From: Bacteroidota bacterium
Lineage (GTDB): Bacteria > Bacteroidota > Bacteroidia > CAILMK01 > JAAYUY01
Reading direction: 5' to 3'
DNA length: 64,000 bases
Assembly (NCBI GenBank): GCA_016776505.1
Contig: JADHTG010000003.1
Coordinates: forward strand, 24,334-88,333
The notes under the pieces were generated by a model. That model was not told the origin of the DNA. It saw only the letters and a list, made by a program, of their open reading frames with translations, and did not search any database. Positions 27,900 to 36,921 of the stretch are shown here, one piece after another (the stretch's first letter is position 1; each line of letters starts with the position of its first letter). The position numbers and the translations under genes were made by a program.

Positions 27900-28163
27900 A
27901 TGGCACATAAGAAAGGTGCAGGTAGTTCATCAAACGGGCGCGAATCACACAGTAAACGCTTAGGGATTAAAATTTTTGGCGGTCAGCTTGTAAAAGCGGG
28001 AAATATCATTGTCCGGCAAAGAGGAACAAAACATCATCCGGGTGAAAATGTGGGTCTTGGTAAAGATCATACTATCTTCGCTACAGCTGACGGTATTGTT
28101 CAATTCAGAAAGAGAAAAGACAATAAATCATTTATATCTGTTGTTCCTGCCGAGAACAAATAA
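27900..28163 (+). CDS. rpmA: 50S ribosomal protein L27
   Basis: Ribosomal protein of 87 residues with the invariant N-terminus [20 protein letters not shown], which reaches towards the peptidyl transferase centre, then [38 protein letters not shown] and [10 protein letters not shown]. There is no Firmicutes-type N-terminal pre-sequence. It is the last gene of the operon and is followed by a strong terminator. Confidence 0.98.
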   Translation: MAHKKGAGSSSNGRESHSKRLGIKIFGGQLVKAGNIIVRQRGTKHHPGENVGLGKDHTIFATADGIVQFRKRKDNKSFISVVPAENK

Positions 28164-28184
28164 ATGTTATTATATAATAATGAT

Positions 28185-28219
28185 AAAGCCTCACTGCATT
28201 TGTGGTGAGGCTTTTTTTT
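28185..28219 (+). terminator. Intrinsic terminator after rpmA
   Basis: Perfect ten-base stem AAAGCCTCAC (28185-28194) and GTGAGGCTTT (28205-28214), a ten-base loop, and eight T at 28212-28219. It lies 22 bp after the rpmA stop. Confidence 0.9.
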
Positions 28220-28320
28220 ACAGGTCTAAATCCTATACTTCAGCAGAATCTTAAATTGGATATGCATCCATTTTACAGTTTGGTTTGCCGGTCTTCCCGC
28301 AGGAATAATATTTCTTCTAC

Positions 28321-28761
28321 TTAATGATTTATCAAATCCAATAAATTTCCCCACATTTCTTTTCCTACCATTTTCTCCGCATCTGCTAAAACCGCAGCTA
28401 TGATCTTATGAACATCTTCTTCCTGCTTCCAATGTTTTGTGACTATGTTTTCATCCAGATCGGTAAATGCATAATTCAAAGTAATTGCGGCTAAAACCAG
28501 GTCATCTGAATAACCTATAGTTCCTGCCAATGCCTCCGGAAATAAATCAAAGGGTGAAAGGAAATAAGAAATAGACACAGCTAAATTTGCTTTATCTTCT
28601 ATTTTAACTTCTCTATCAAGCGATAGTTTGCACATAAACTCAAAAATATCAGGTATCCATTTCAAATGTTTGGCAAACTCACTATCTGCACCTTTGTTTT
28701 CAAGCCAGTAATTGATCCTGATTCGTAAGCGGTCTAAAAAATCATTTTCCCTGTCAGACAT
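28321..28761 (-). CDS. DUF1232 (YkvA-like) protein
   Basis: A 146-residue protein with the DUF1232 core ISYFLSPFDLFPEALAGTIG followed by YSDDLVLAAITLNYA. This is the family hallmark (Y-x-x-x-P-x-D-L-x-P-D/E). The core is moderately hydrophobic, so membrane association is likely. The function of the family is not known. It is monocistronic and lies opposite the rpmA terminator. Confidence 0.85.
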   Translation of the reverse strand: MSDRENDFLDRLRIRINYWLENKGADSEFAKHLKWIPDIFEFMCKLSLDREVKIEDKANLAVSISYFLSPFDLFPEALAGTIGYSDDLVLAAITLNYAFTDLDENIVTKHWKQEEDVHKIIAAVLADAEKMVGKEMWGNLLDLINH

Positions 28762-28946
28762 AATTCATTTATTATCTTCTGTTAATTGATATCAAAGCTT
28801 TTATTGATGAATTCAAAGCTTGAAATCTGAGCTTACTAAGTTACAACAAATCGATTTATTTCATATTTTCAAAAAATAGTGTGAACATTGTAACTTAAGA
28901 TTTTGTATGATCGTTATAATGATTAGATGCCAAAAGATTATATAGT

Positions 28947-31505
28947 TTGAAAACTCTTATCCTTTCCTCCATATTTCTCCTATTATGTAATATCCAGCTT
29001 TATGCGGGTTATATTCATGGGAAAATTACCAACTCAAATGGAGAGCCATTAGCTTATGCCAATATATATGTTAAAAATACTTCATACGGAGCCAGTTCAA
29101 ACTTGAAAGGGGATTATTTTCTTGAACTTAAAACAGGAAAATACATTATTATTTTCAGCTATGTCGGTTTTCAATCACTGGAAAAAGAGGTGGTTATTCA
29201 TGATAACAAGGCTGTGTTATTCAATGTTATTTTGAAAGAATCCATTCACCAACTCGATGAATTTGAAGTGGTGATTAAAAAGGAAGACCGGTCAAAAGAA
29301 ATACTTAAAAATGCAAGGGAAAAGCGCAAATATTATCTTGAACAAGTCAACTCATACTCCTGTAAAACGTATCAGAAAACATCCCTGGAAAAAGAACTAA
29401 TCAAATTAAAGGCGAAAGATACAATGCCAAGTAGAAATGACACACTGCATGATTTTTCAGAAGATATGCTTGCTCATTTGAAAAAACAAAAACTCAACCT
29501 GATTGAATCCTTTTCGCAAACATATTATAAAAAACCGGGAAACTATAAGGAAGTTGTTGTGGCCCATCACGATTATTTACATAAAAAAATTAACGTGGAT
29601 CAGTCTCATGAAGTTAGAATAGGTATCGAATATGGTCCATACGATATGGCTCCCACTCCCCTTCGAGCTGAAAATCCATATCTTGTTTATACAGATATAT
29701 CAAGTTGCGATTTCAACTTTTACAAGAACCTGATTTTTTATCCCTCTATTTGCAACAAACCTTTGCTTTCACCCATTGCATCTACATCCGCCTTTAGTTA
29801 TAAGTATAGCTTCATTGAATCTTTCAAAGAAGGGGATCACATAGTCTATAAAATCCAGGTAAACCCATTATTCGATTCCGAAGCTTTGTTTTCAGGATTC
29901 ATTTATATTGAGGATAGCTCATGGATGATTAAATCAGTTGATCTTTCCATTAACAAGGCAGCTCTTTTTTACTGCAAAGAATTCAGGATAATTCAGAATT
30001 ATGAAGAAGTAGACATAGATGCTTACCTGCCTGTACGCAGAGAATTTACCTATACAATAAAAGAAGGACGTTACAATTTCCTGGGCAATACTAGGATCAA
30101 TCACTCTGACTATCAAATCAATTTAGAAATTGAACCAAATTTCTTCAACAGCGAAATAAAACGATTTGAAGCGAATGCATTCGATAAAGACTCCAGCTTC
30201 TGGCATAATCAGCGACCCTTGACATTACAGCCATCTGAAATCGATTTCATCCGAAAAAGTGACAGTATATTGAACTACTTTACCAGCGAGGAATATTATC
30301 ATAAACTGGATTCTTCATTCAATCATATAAACTGGTGGTGGTTTTGGCTAACAGGCATTGGACACAGAAATCGCCTGAAGGGAAATGAATTCTATATCAG
30401 AGGAATTTTGGAGCAAATAAATCCCTTTGGTATTGGTGGATATCGTCATCAATTACCTGCTTATTACAACAAAGAATTTAAAAACGCTATGCGTCTTGAG
30501 ACCAAAGGATTCATTGATTATGGATTCAAAAACGGAGATTTTAAAGGCAAATTGGGAATGGGTCTCACCTATTTACCGCTGAAATTCGTACGCACCCGCC
30601 TGGAAGTGGGCGATTTTTATTCGAAAATCAACGATTTTGCCTCATTTGAACAGGTTTTTAGCAGGAGTAATTATGTGAGGAACCTTACATTTTCTATAGC
30701 TCAACGTGTAGAAATAGTAAATGGTTTGTTTTGCGAACTAACATTCTTGTATTCTGACCAGGATCCAATCAAGGATCTTCAACTGTCAGAATGGTCGGAA
30801 CTAGTTTTCGGGGAATTGAATGAACCTACTGATTTTGTTCGCTATACTAAATCAGAAATTAAATTGGAACTTAAATATCGTTTCAAACAAAAATATGTCA
30901 TAAAGAATAATAAGAAAATTATTATTGGGACAGATTATCCTGTCGTGCATTTGATCTATAGAAAAGGGATACCGGGTTTATTGAATAGCGAAGTTGATTT
31001 TGATTACATTGAATTGGGAGCCCATTACGATACGAAACTGGGACGCTTAGGTTCGTCACGCTGGACCATACTTGCAGGATCTTTTGTTAACAAGAAAAAC
31101 CTGAGAATCCTGGAACACAAATATTTCAGGGGCTCTGACATGGTTTTTTTCTCTGACCCGCTCCAATCATTTCAATTACTAGGACCCGTACTCAACACTT
31201 CAAGTGAATATTTCAGGGCAAATTATATACACCATTTTGAGGGAGCTATATTGAATAAGGTACCACTCATTAATCGAATGAAATTGGGACTGGCTGCCGG
31301 TACGGGCATCCTGGCAATTCCGGACAAAGACTTCAGGCATTTGGAGGTTTTTGCAGGAATAGAAAGGGCTGTCAGGATAAAACGGCAAATATTTCGTTTC
31401 GGAATTTTTGCTGTTACTGCCGATAATTCTTTCGATCCGGCTGACTTTAACTGGAAAATTGGGGTTGACTTTTTTAATAGTTACACGAATAAGTGGGGGT
31501 ATTAA
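28947..31505 (+). CDS. DUF5686 protein with N-terminal carboxypeptidase-regulatory-like domain
   Basis: Outer-membrane-type protein of 852 residues. The only in-frame start before the signal peptide is TTG 28947 (KTLILSSIFLLLCNIQLYAG follows). Residues about 22-95 form a CarboxypepD_reg-like beta sandwich (IHGKITNSNGEPLAYANIYV, SNLKGDYFLEL, FSYVGFQS), the domain found in front of TonB-dependent receptors. The rest is the DUF5686 region with many alternating beta strands, ending in DFNWKIGVDFFNSYTNKWGY, consistent with an outer-membrane barrel. DUF5686 is widespread in Bacteroidota; its function is unresolved. Confidence 0.88.
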   Translation: MKTLILSSIFLLLCNIQLYAGYIHGKITNSNGEPLAYANIYVKNTSYGASSNLKGDYFLELKTGKYIIIFSYVGFQSLEKEVVIHDNKAVLFNVILKESIHQLDEFEVVIKKEDRSKEILKNAREKRKYYLEQVNSYSCKTYQKTSLEKELIKLKAKDTMPSRNDTLHDFSEDMLAHLKKQKLNLIESFSQTYYKKPGNYKEVVVAHHDYLHKKINVDQSHEVRIGIEYGPYDMAPTPLRAENPYLVYTDISSCDFNFYKNLIFYPSICNKPLLSPIASTSAFSYKYSFIESFKEGDHIVYKIQVNPLFDSEALFSGFIYIEDSSWMIKSVDLSINKAALFYCKEFRIIQNYEEVDIDAYLPVRREFTYTIKEGRYNFLGNTRINHSDYQINLEIEPNFFNSEIKRFEANAFDKDSSFWHNQRPLTLQPSEIDFIRKSDSILNYFTSEEYYHKLDSSFNHINWWWFWLTGIGHRNRLKGNEFYIRGILEQINPFGIGGYRHQLPAYYNKEFKNAMRLETKGFIDYGFKNGDFKGKLGMGLTYLPLKFVRTRLEVGDFYSKINDFASFEQVFSRSNYVRNLTFSIAQRVEIVNGLFCELTFLYSDQDPIKDLQLSEWSELVFGELNEPTDFVRYTKSEIKLELKYRFKQKYVIKNNKKIIIGTDYPVVHLIYRKGIPGLLNSEVDFDYIELGAHYDTKLGRLGSSRWTILAGSFVNKKNLRILEHKYFRGSDMVFFSDPLQSFQLLGPVLNTSSEYFRANYIHHFEGAILNKVPLINRMKLGLAAGTGILAIPDKDFRHLEVFAGIERAVRIKRQIFRFGIFAVTADNSFDPADFNWKIGVDFFNSYTNKWGY

Positions 31506-31540
31506 AAATAAGATTCAATGCTTTTTAGTTAAGAACAGGA

Positions 31541-31585
31541 CTTCGACTTCGCTCAGTCCAACTGCTATCCTGAGCGAAGTCGAAG
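31541..31585. repeat. Perfect 16-bp inverted repeat (TGAGCGAAGTCGAAG type)
   Basis: Left arm CTTCGACTTCGCTCAG (31541-31556), 13-base loop, right arm CTGAGCGAAGTCGAAG (31570-31585). It lies 36 bp past the DUF5686 stop. Elements with this arm recur as dispersed intergenic hairpins in many bacterial genomes. A T run is not present, so it is a repeat first and at best a weak terminator. Confidence 0.75.
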
Positions 31586-31668
31586 GGTTGTTGGACTGGT
31601 TTTACTAAAATAATCCAACATCTTAATCGCTGAATATTAGCTATTTGGGAATTTATTGTATTTTTTTT

Positions 31669-31691
31669 AGTACTTTGTATTGCATAATACT
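31669..31691. promoter_or_regulatory. Dyad upstream of padR, candidate PadR operator
   Basis: Half sites AGTACTTTG (31669-31677) and CATAATACT (31683-31691) are inverted with 7 of 9 positions matching and a 5-bp centre. An inner perfect palindrome GTATTGCATAATAC lies at 31677-31690. It overlaps the -33 region of the promoter before padR, the right place for autorepression. Confidence 0.5.
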
Positions 31692-31711
31692 ATTTTTTGT
31701 ATATATCTTTG
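31680..31711 (+). promoter_or_regulatory. Promoter of the padR-pspC operon
   Basis: TTG at 31680-31682 and TATCTTTG at 31704-31711 (exact TAnnTTTG) are 21 bp apart. The ATG follows 47 bp later. Confidence 0.5.
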
Positions 31712-31758
31712 CTAAATATTCTACATGGCAATAGACAGTAGTAATCAATTAAAAGAAA

Positions 31759-32085
31759 ATGAACGTAGAAAATTCGAAAGCACAAATGCGAAAAGGAGTT
31801 CTGGAGTTTTGTATACTTTCAGTATTAAGAAAACAAGATTCCTATGCAACGGATATTATCAATGAACTTAAAGAAACAAAATTGATAGTAGTTGAAGGCA
31901 CTCTGTATCCTCTTTTAACCCGCCTTAAGAACACAGGATTTCTGAGTTACCGTTGGGAAGAATCCACACAGGGTCCTCCCAGAAAATATTATAAAATTAC
32001 GGAGAAGGGCGAAAAATTTTTCGACGAGTTAAAACTTGCATGGAAGGAACTCAATGATAGTATTAATTTGATAAACAAGAAGTAA
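31759..32085 (+). CDS. PadR family transcriptional regulator
   Basis: A 108-residue winged-helix repressor. The family pattern is clear: MRKGVLEFCILSVLRKQDSY, then IINELKETKLIVVEGTLYPL, LTRLKNTGFLSYRW and GPPRKYYKITEKG. It ends one base before the PspC-domain gene and is surely co-transcribed. PadR-PspC pairs are common in Bacteroidota, where the repressor is thought to control the neighbouring membrane protein; the inducer is unknown. Confidence 0.93.
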   Translation: MNVENSKAQMRKGVLEFCILSVLRKQDSYATDIINELKETKLIVVEGTLYPLLTRLKNTGFLSYRWEESTQGPPRKYYKITEKGEKFFDELKLAWKELNDSINLINKK

Positions 32086-32086
32086 T

Positions 32087-33646
32087 ATGAAACGGACATT
32101 CACCATTAATTTAAACAGTATTGTATTTCATGTGGATGAAGATGCATACGAAGTGATGCTTCAATATTTGGGAACCATAAGCACTCACTTTCAAAAAACA
32201 GAAGAGGGAAAAGAAATTCTGGCTGATATTGAATCACGCATTGCTGAATTATTTCAGAACAGGTTAAAAGAAGGGAAAGAAGTAATTACAACCGATGATG
32301 TGGATTGGATGATCCAAATTATGGGCAAAGCGGAAGAGGTAATTGGAGAGGATGCAGAAAACATTTCTGCTGAGCATAAAACACAAAGCAATGGAAAGCG
32401 CTTTTACAGGGATGGGGATGATAAAATATTGGGAGGTGTTTGTAGTGGAATATCTAAATATTTCAATATGGACCCTGTTATATTGCGGGTCATATTGGCT
32501 GTCCTGTTCTTCGTTTCAATGGGTACTGTGGTCATCGTGTACCTTTTATTATGGTTTATTTTACCTGAGGCCAAAACTACAGCTCAAAAACTTGAAATGA
32601 AAGGTGTAAAGGTAAATATTGAAAATATTGAAAAAACGATACGGCAGGAATTTGATGGTGTGAGAGACAACTTTCAAAAAATGAAAGATTCTCCATCCAG
32701 GAGGAAAATCAATCAGGGAATTAAATCCATCTTTCATGCTTTAGGAAAAGTGATTCTGGTTTTCGCAAAATCGCTTGGTATTATCCTTGGCATTTCTTTC
32801 CTGATTGCCGGACTGGTCCTGATTGTCGCCATGTCTACTTCTGTAATGGGAAATGATTGGTTTTTAGATCTTTCACAGTGGGGAATCAGCAACATCTCTT
32901 TTGCAGGCTTGCTTTCATTTATCACTGAACCCTCATTGGCGATGATGGCATTTACCGGATTTTTGCTACTGGTTGGAATTCCAGCGATTGCACTTGTTTA
33001 TATGGGAATTAAACTCTTATTTGGCATACACCTTAAAAATCGGATCATTACAGGAGCCTTTATTTTACTTTGGGTATTAGGTTTCGTATTCCTGTTTATT
33101 TCCGCCTCAGTCATTGGAAGCAATTTTCATGAATCAGTTACATTGAGTTCAGATTTTGATCTGGATGAAATAGAATCAGACACATTTATCATAAAAATGT
33201 ATGATAATAGCATCCAGGAGGGATTTTATTTTCTTAAAACGGATGAAATGAAGATTGGACAGTTTAATAAAGAAAAATATATTTATTTAACCCCGGGCTT
33301 AAGTATTGAAAAAATCAACGGAGAAACTCCAGAACTTCAGATAGACATGGAAGCTCATGGAAAAACAAAATTTCAAGCCAGGAAAAATGCCCAAAACACC
33401 AAACTGGATTGGCAACAAAACTCCAATGGGATTGCATTTTCAAAATATTTCAGCATTTTAGAGGGTGAAAAATGGCGAAATCAGGAGATCGATTACATCC
33501 TTAAACTTCCAGTTGGCCAAATCATATACCTGGATGAAAGTCTGGAAGATGTATATATTGCCACTTATGGAAACATCCTGGAAAACGAATATCATATCAC
33601 GGGCAATTATTACATCATGTCCGACAAAGGTTTGAAGCATTTATAA
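32087..33646 (+). CDS. PspC-domain membrane protein
   Basis: A 519-residue protein. Residues 1-100 form a soluble region (EDAYEVMLQYLGTISTHFQK, EILADIESRIAELFQNRL, ITTDDVDWMIQIMG), followed by the PspC domain at about 105-165 (DKILGGVCSGISKYFNMDP and a membrane helix). Three further hydrophobic segments (about 215-345) precede a beta-rich C-terminal domain (about 350-519), similar to the adhesin-like domains often attached to PspC in this phylum. An envelope-stress role is inferred from PspC of the phage-shock system; no pspA or pspF is nearby. Confidence 0.9.
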   Translation: MKRTFTINLNSIVFHVDEDAYEVMLQYLGTISTHFQKTEEGKEILADIESRIAELFQNRLKEGKEVITTDDVDWMIQIMGKAEEVIGEDAENISAEHKTQSNGKRFYRDGDDKILGGVCSGISKYFNMDPVILRVILAVLFFVSMGTVVIVYLLLWFILPEAKTTAQKLEMKGVKVNIENIEKTIRQEFDGVRDNFQKMKDSPSRRKINQGIKSIFHALGKVILVFAKSLGIILGISFLIAGLVLIVAMSTSVMGNDWFLDLSQWGISNISFAGLLSFITEPSLAMMAFTGFLLLVGIPAIALVYMGIKLLFGIHLKNRIITGAFILLWVLGFVFLFISASVIGSNFHESVTLSSDFDLDEIESDTFIIKMYDNSIQEGFYFLKTDEMKIGQFNKEKYIYLTPGLSIEKINGETPELQIDMEAHGKTKFQARKNAQNTKLDWQQNSNGIAFSKYFSILEGEKWRNQEIDYILKLPVGQIIYLDESLEDVYIATYGNILENEYHITGNYYIMSDKGLKHL

Positions 33647-33750
33647 ATCATTCATCTTTATTTCGCTTTTGTATATCAAAAACAATAATTCAGCGTTAAA
33701 TTCCTATAAACATCCAGCCTGAAGCGGAAAGCCTAAAAGGAATTATCCCT

Positions 33751-33758
33751 TAACTTTG
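33751..33758 (+). promoter_or_regulatory. Candidate -7 box of the porZ-like/recO operon
   Basis: TAACTTTG, an exact TAnnTTTG match. It overlaps the TTG at 33756 that opens the longest frame, so translation must begin at the ATGs at 33771 or 33777. Confidence 0.45.
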
Positions 33759-33776
33759 CAGGCATTAAGTATGATT

Positions 33777-36020
33777 ATGAGAAAACTCATCCTGATTATT
33801 ATTTTATTAATAAGCACATCTATTTTATCTGCCCAAAATATCCGCATTGGTGATTGGCGTTCACATCATAACTACACGGAAGGATTAATAAGTGTGGAGG
33901 TGAAGGACCTCATTTACACTGCCACGGAAAATGGTCTATTTTCTGTCGAAAAATCAGATAATTCGATTACCACATTTTCGAAAGTAAACGGCTTTAGTGA
34001 AATCGAAATAAGCACAATGGCCTATGATGAAAAATCTGACTTGCTATTAATCGCTTACACGAATACTACAGTTGATGCTGTTCACGCTAACAGAATTTTT
34101 AATATCCGGGATATATCTCGAAAATCAATTCCTGGCAAAAAAGCCATTAATAGTATTTATTTTTTTGAGAACTATGCTTATTTCTCATGCAGTTTTGGAA
34201 TTGTGGTGTATGATATTGAAAAGGAAGAAATCAAGGAGTCCTATATTGATATTGACACTACCGGTACACAGATTGAGATTTTTGAAACTGCTATATTTAA
34301 TGATTCCCTTTTTGCCGCTACAGCTAATGGTATTTTAGCTGCCTCATTAAACAGTCCGAATTTGCTGGATAATAAATATTGGAATTACATACAGGCTCAA
34401 TCCTGTAACAAAATAATTCCATTTAACCACATGCTTTATGCCGAGCTGGATGGATTTATTTATCGCTATAAAAACGGGCAATGGGATATGTATATTGATA
34501 GTCTTCAAAATACTTGTGCAGATATAACTGTTTGTCATAATCAATTAATAATCACTTTTAAAAACCAGATTCTCGAGTTAGATTCATCTGAAAATGTAAC
34601 TGTCCACCAGGAAGGAGGTGCCAGGTCTACCTTAAAAGATATAGATGGAAACCTATGGCTAACCATGCCCATATTCGCATTGATAAAAAAAGACGGCAGT
34701 AACTACGGTTTTTATACACCCAACGGGCCTTCATCAAAAAGAGCCTGGAATATGGAAATTTTTGATAATGTGGCTTATGTAGCAACTGGAGGTTTGACTT
34801 TTACAGGATCACCCATTTATAATAATGCTGGGATCTACTTGTTTAAAAATGAAAGTTGGGAAAACAAAAATTACAGGACCAATTCGACTTTTGTAAGTTT
34901 TAAAGATATTTTGAGCATGGCAGATGATCCCTCCAGCGATAAAATTTATTTTGGCTCCTATGGAGATGGGGTAGCTGTTTATGAAAACGGAAATTTAATC
35001 AAAAGATTTGATCAGTATAATTCTTCACTGCAAGTAACTATAACTGACACGAATCGCATTAATATCAGGGGATTATGTTTTGATTCAGATCAAAATCTTT
35101 GGGTAAGCAATTTTGGAACAGAAAAACCATTATCTGTCAGGTATGCTGACGGTAATTGGGAATCCTTCAGTCTCGGGCCGGAATCAAACCGTGGCATTGG
35201 AGATCTCATTGTGGATCATTTCGGTTTAAAATGGATATTACTTCCGCTGGATGGTGGGATCATTGTATTTGATGAAATGCAGGTGGATGGAAGTAATTAT
35301 AAAAAACTCTCTAATAATCAGGGGAATGGAAATTTACCTACAGAACGTATACATAGTATAGCTTGCGATTTAAAAGGCAGAATCTGGATTGGTTCAGAAG
35401 AAGGTGTAGCCATCATTTATAATCCCGAAGATGTATTTACAGTCAATAACTTCGATGCTCAGCAAATCTGGATAAGCGATGGGGAGGAGTCAGGATATCT
35501 GCTGGCTTCAGAAATTGTAAGTGTGATTACTGTTGATGGTGCCAATAATAAATGGCTTGGCAGTAAAAATGGTGCATGGTATGTTTCTGAAGACGGTACT
35601 GAGATCTTACTACATTTTAATACGTCAAACAGTCCGCTTCCTACCAATGACATCCGGGATATTGCAGTAAATGAACAAACAGGAGAAGTTTTCTTTTCTA
35701 CTGATGAGGGAATTGTATCGTATAGAAATGAGGCCATTGGCGGAGGAGAGCAGTTTGAGGACGTCTATGCCTTTCCTAATCCTGTTCGTCCGGGTTATGA
35801 AGGTCCCATCGCCATCAGGGGTTTGGTCAGAGATGCCAATGTAAAAATTACAGACATTGCCGGGAATGTGGTCACAGAAATTATTTCTCAGGGAGGACAG
35901 GCTGTCTGGGATGGCAATGATATATCAGGAAATGCTGTGAGATCAGGAGTGTACCTGGTATTGTGCAGTAATGATGACGGTAGTGAAACCCATATCACCA
36001 AAATTCTTATTGTGAGATAA
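33777..36020 (+). CDS. PorZ-like T9SS component with beta-propellers and type A sorting domain
   Basis: Exported protein of 747 residues from the ATG at 33777 (MRKLILIIILLISTSILSAQ). The N-terminus RIGDWRSHHNYTEGLISVEV fits the PorZ propeller family. Propeller-like repeats run to about residue 650 (LIYTATENGLFSVE, NSIYFFENYAYFSCSFGIVV, IWIGSEEGVAII, KWLGSKNGAWYVSEDG). The C-terminus has AFPNPVRPGYEGPIAIRGL and ends GVYLVLCSNDDG..ITKILIVR, a type A sorting domain. PorZ works with the sortase PorU on the cell surface, binding the anionic lipopolysaccharide that is attached to T9SS cargo. The stop codon abuts recO without a gap. Confidence 0.82.
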   Translation: MRKLILIIILLISTSILSAQNIRIGDWRSHHNYTEGLISVEVKDLIYTATENGLFSVEKSDNSITTFSKVNGFSEIEISTMAYDEKSDLLLIAYTNTTVDAVHANRIFNIRDISRKSIPGKKAINSIYFFENYAYFSCSFGIVVYDIEKEEIKESYIDIDTTGTQIEIFETAIFNDSLFAATANGILAASLNSPNLLDNKYWNYIQAQSCNKIIPFNHMLYAELDGFIYRYKNGQWDMYIDSLQNTCADITVCHNQLIITFKNQILELDSSENVTVHQEGGARSTLKDIDGNLWLTMPIFALIKKDGSNYGFYTPNGPSSKRAWNMEIFDNVAYVATGGLTFTGSPIYNNAGIYLFKNESWENKNYRTNSTFVSFKDILSMADDPSSDKIYFGSYGDGVAVYENGNLIKRFDQYNSSLQVTITDTNRINIRGLCFDSDQNLWVSNFGTEKPLSVRYADGNWESFSLGPESNRGIGDLIVDHFGLKWILLPLDGGIIVFDEMQVDGSNYKKLSNNQGNGNLPTERIHSIACDLKGRIWIGSEEGVAIIYNPEDVFTVNNFDAQQIWISDGEESGYLLASEIVSVITVDGANNKWLGSKNGAWYVSEDGTEILLHFNTSNSPLPTNDIRDIAVNEQTGEVFFSTDEGIVSYRNEAIGGGEQFEDVYAFPNPVRPGYEGPIAIRGLVRDANVKITDIAGNVVTEIISQGGQAVWDGNDISGNAVRSGVYLVLCSNDDGSETHITKILIVR

Positions 36021-36755
36021 ATGCTTGCCAAATCACAAGGGATTGTTATAAAAAGCACACGCTATTCGGAATCCAGTGCTATTGTAAAAATGTATACGTT
36101 ATCTCATGGCATGTTGAGTTTCATGATCCAGGCTGTGTATTCAAAAAAATCCAGCCTTAAGCCAGCCCTGTTACAACCCATGCAGGTTCTGGACCTGGAT
36201 TATTATTTTACCGATAATAAAACTTTGCATAAAATCAAAGAAGCACGCTCAGCTTTTTCTTTAAATCATTTGCATTTTGAAATGAAACGCAGCGCAGTAG
36301 CTTTGGTTGTTTCAGAACTTATATTTAAGTGTGTTCAGGAAGAAGAGGAAAATGAAGCTTTGTATAAATTCCTGGTTTCCTGCATTCAAATCATGGATGA
36401 TCCCGGAAAAGACAGCAATAATTTTCTCGTCTATTTCATGCTTCATTTCAGCCGTTACCTGGGATTTTTCCCTGCCAATTCTTATTCTGAAGAAACACCC
36501 AACTTTGATTTGTATGAAGGACAGTTTAAAGTGGATAGCGGGGTGAATGCCTATTTACTGGACATGAATTCCAGTTTTATAATGAGCCGCATCATCCAAA
36601 CGAAAATCGAACATTTTGACCAGTATCCCATTCCCCAAAACCAACGGCTAAAACTAATCGAACACCTGATCGATTACTATAAGATACACGTTTCTAATTT
36701 TCAGACGCTCAGGTCTTTTGAGGTGATTAAGGATCTGTATAAAGTTAAAAATTAG
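36021..36755 (+). CDS. recO: DNA repair protein RecO
   Basis: RecFOR pathway mediator, which helps load RecA at gaps. The 244 residues have the N-terminal OB fold (SQGIVIKSTRYSESSAIVKM, SFMIQAVYSKKSS) and a helical C-terminal part. The zinc Cys cluster of some RecO proteins is absent, as is usual in Bacteroidota. It starts directly at the base after the porZ-like stop, and recF lies in the same window at 50485. Confidence 0.9.
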   Translation: MLAKSQGIVIKSTRYSESSAIVKMYTLSHGMLSFMIQAVYSKKSSLKPALLQPMQVLDLDYYFTDNKTLHKIKEARSAFSLNHLHFEMKRSAVALVVSELIFKCVQEEEENEALYKFLVSCIQIMDDPGKDSNNFLVYFMLHFSRYLGFFPANSYSEETPNFDLYEGQFKVDSGVNAYLLDMNSSFIMSRIIQTKIEHFDQYPIPQNQRLKLIEHLIDYYKIHVSNFQTLRSFEVIKDLYKVKN

Positions 36756-36816
36756 ATCACTATAAAAATTCTTCCAGATGAAGTCTGTGACTTAACCCTC
36801 CTTATCCAATTGTCCC

Positions 36817-36898
36817 GTTCGCGCTCGCCAGCCTGCGTCTTGCAAAAGCATTATGATTTTCAATCGCATTTCAAATGCGTTTAACAGGGAGTTCTTTT
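36817..36898. repeat. Mosaic repeat copy R1, left of the toxin-antitoxin pair
   Basis: Two blocks shared with other copies. GTTCGCGCTCGCCAGCCTGC (36817-36836) matches 37585-37604 at 17 of 20 bases. The palindrome CGCATTTCAAATGCG (36865-36879) plus the following AACAGGGAGT matches 38957-38986. It is non-coding. Confidence 0.65.
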
Positions 36899-36921
36899 AA
36901 AACACAAATTACCGTTTGTAA

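Noticed and set aside
31408..31608. 66-codon frame running into the hairpin at 31541
   Set aside because: Overlaps the DUF5686 gene in another frame and ends in repeat sequence.
36780..36921. Possible tRNA or small RNA in the GC-richer patch after recO
   Set aside because: No T-loop consensus or cloverleaf; the patch is explained as repeat R1.
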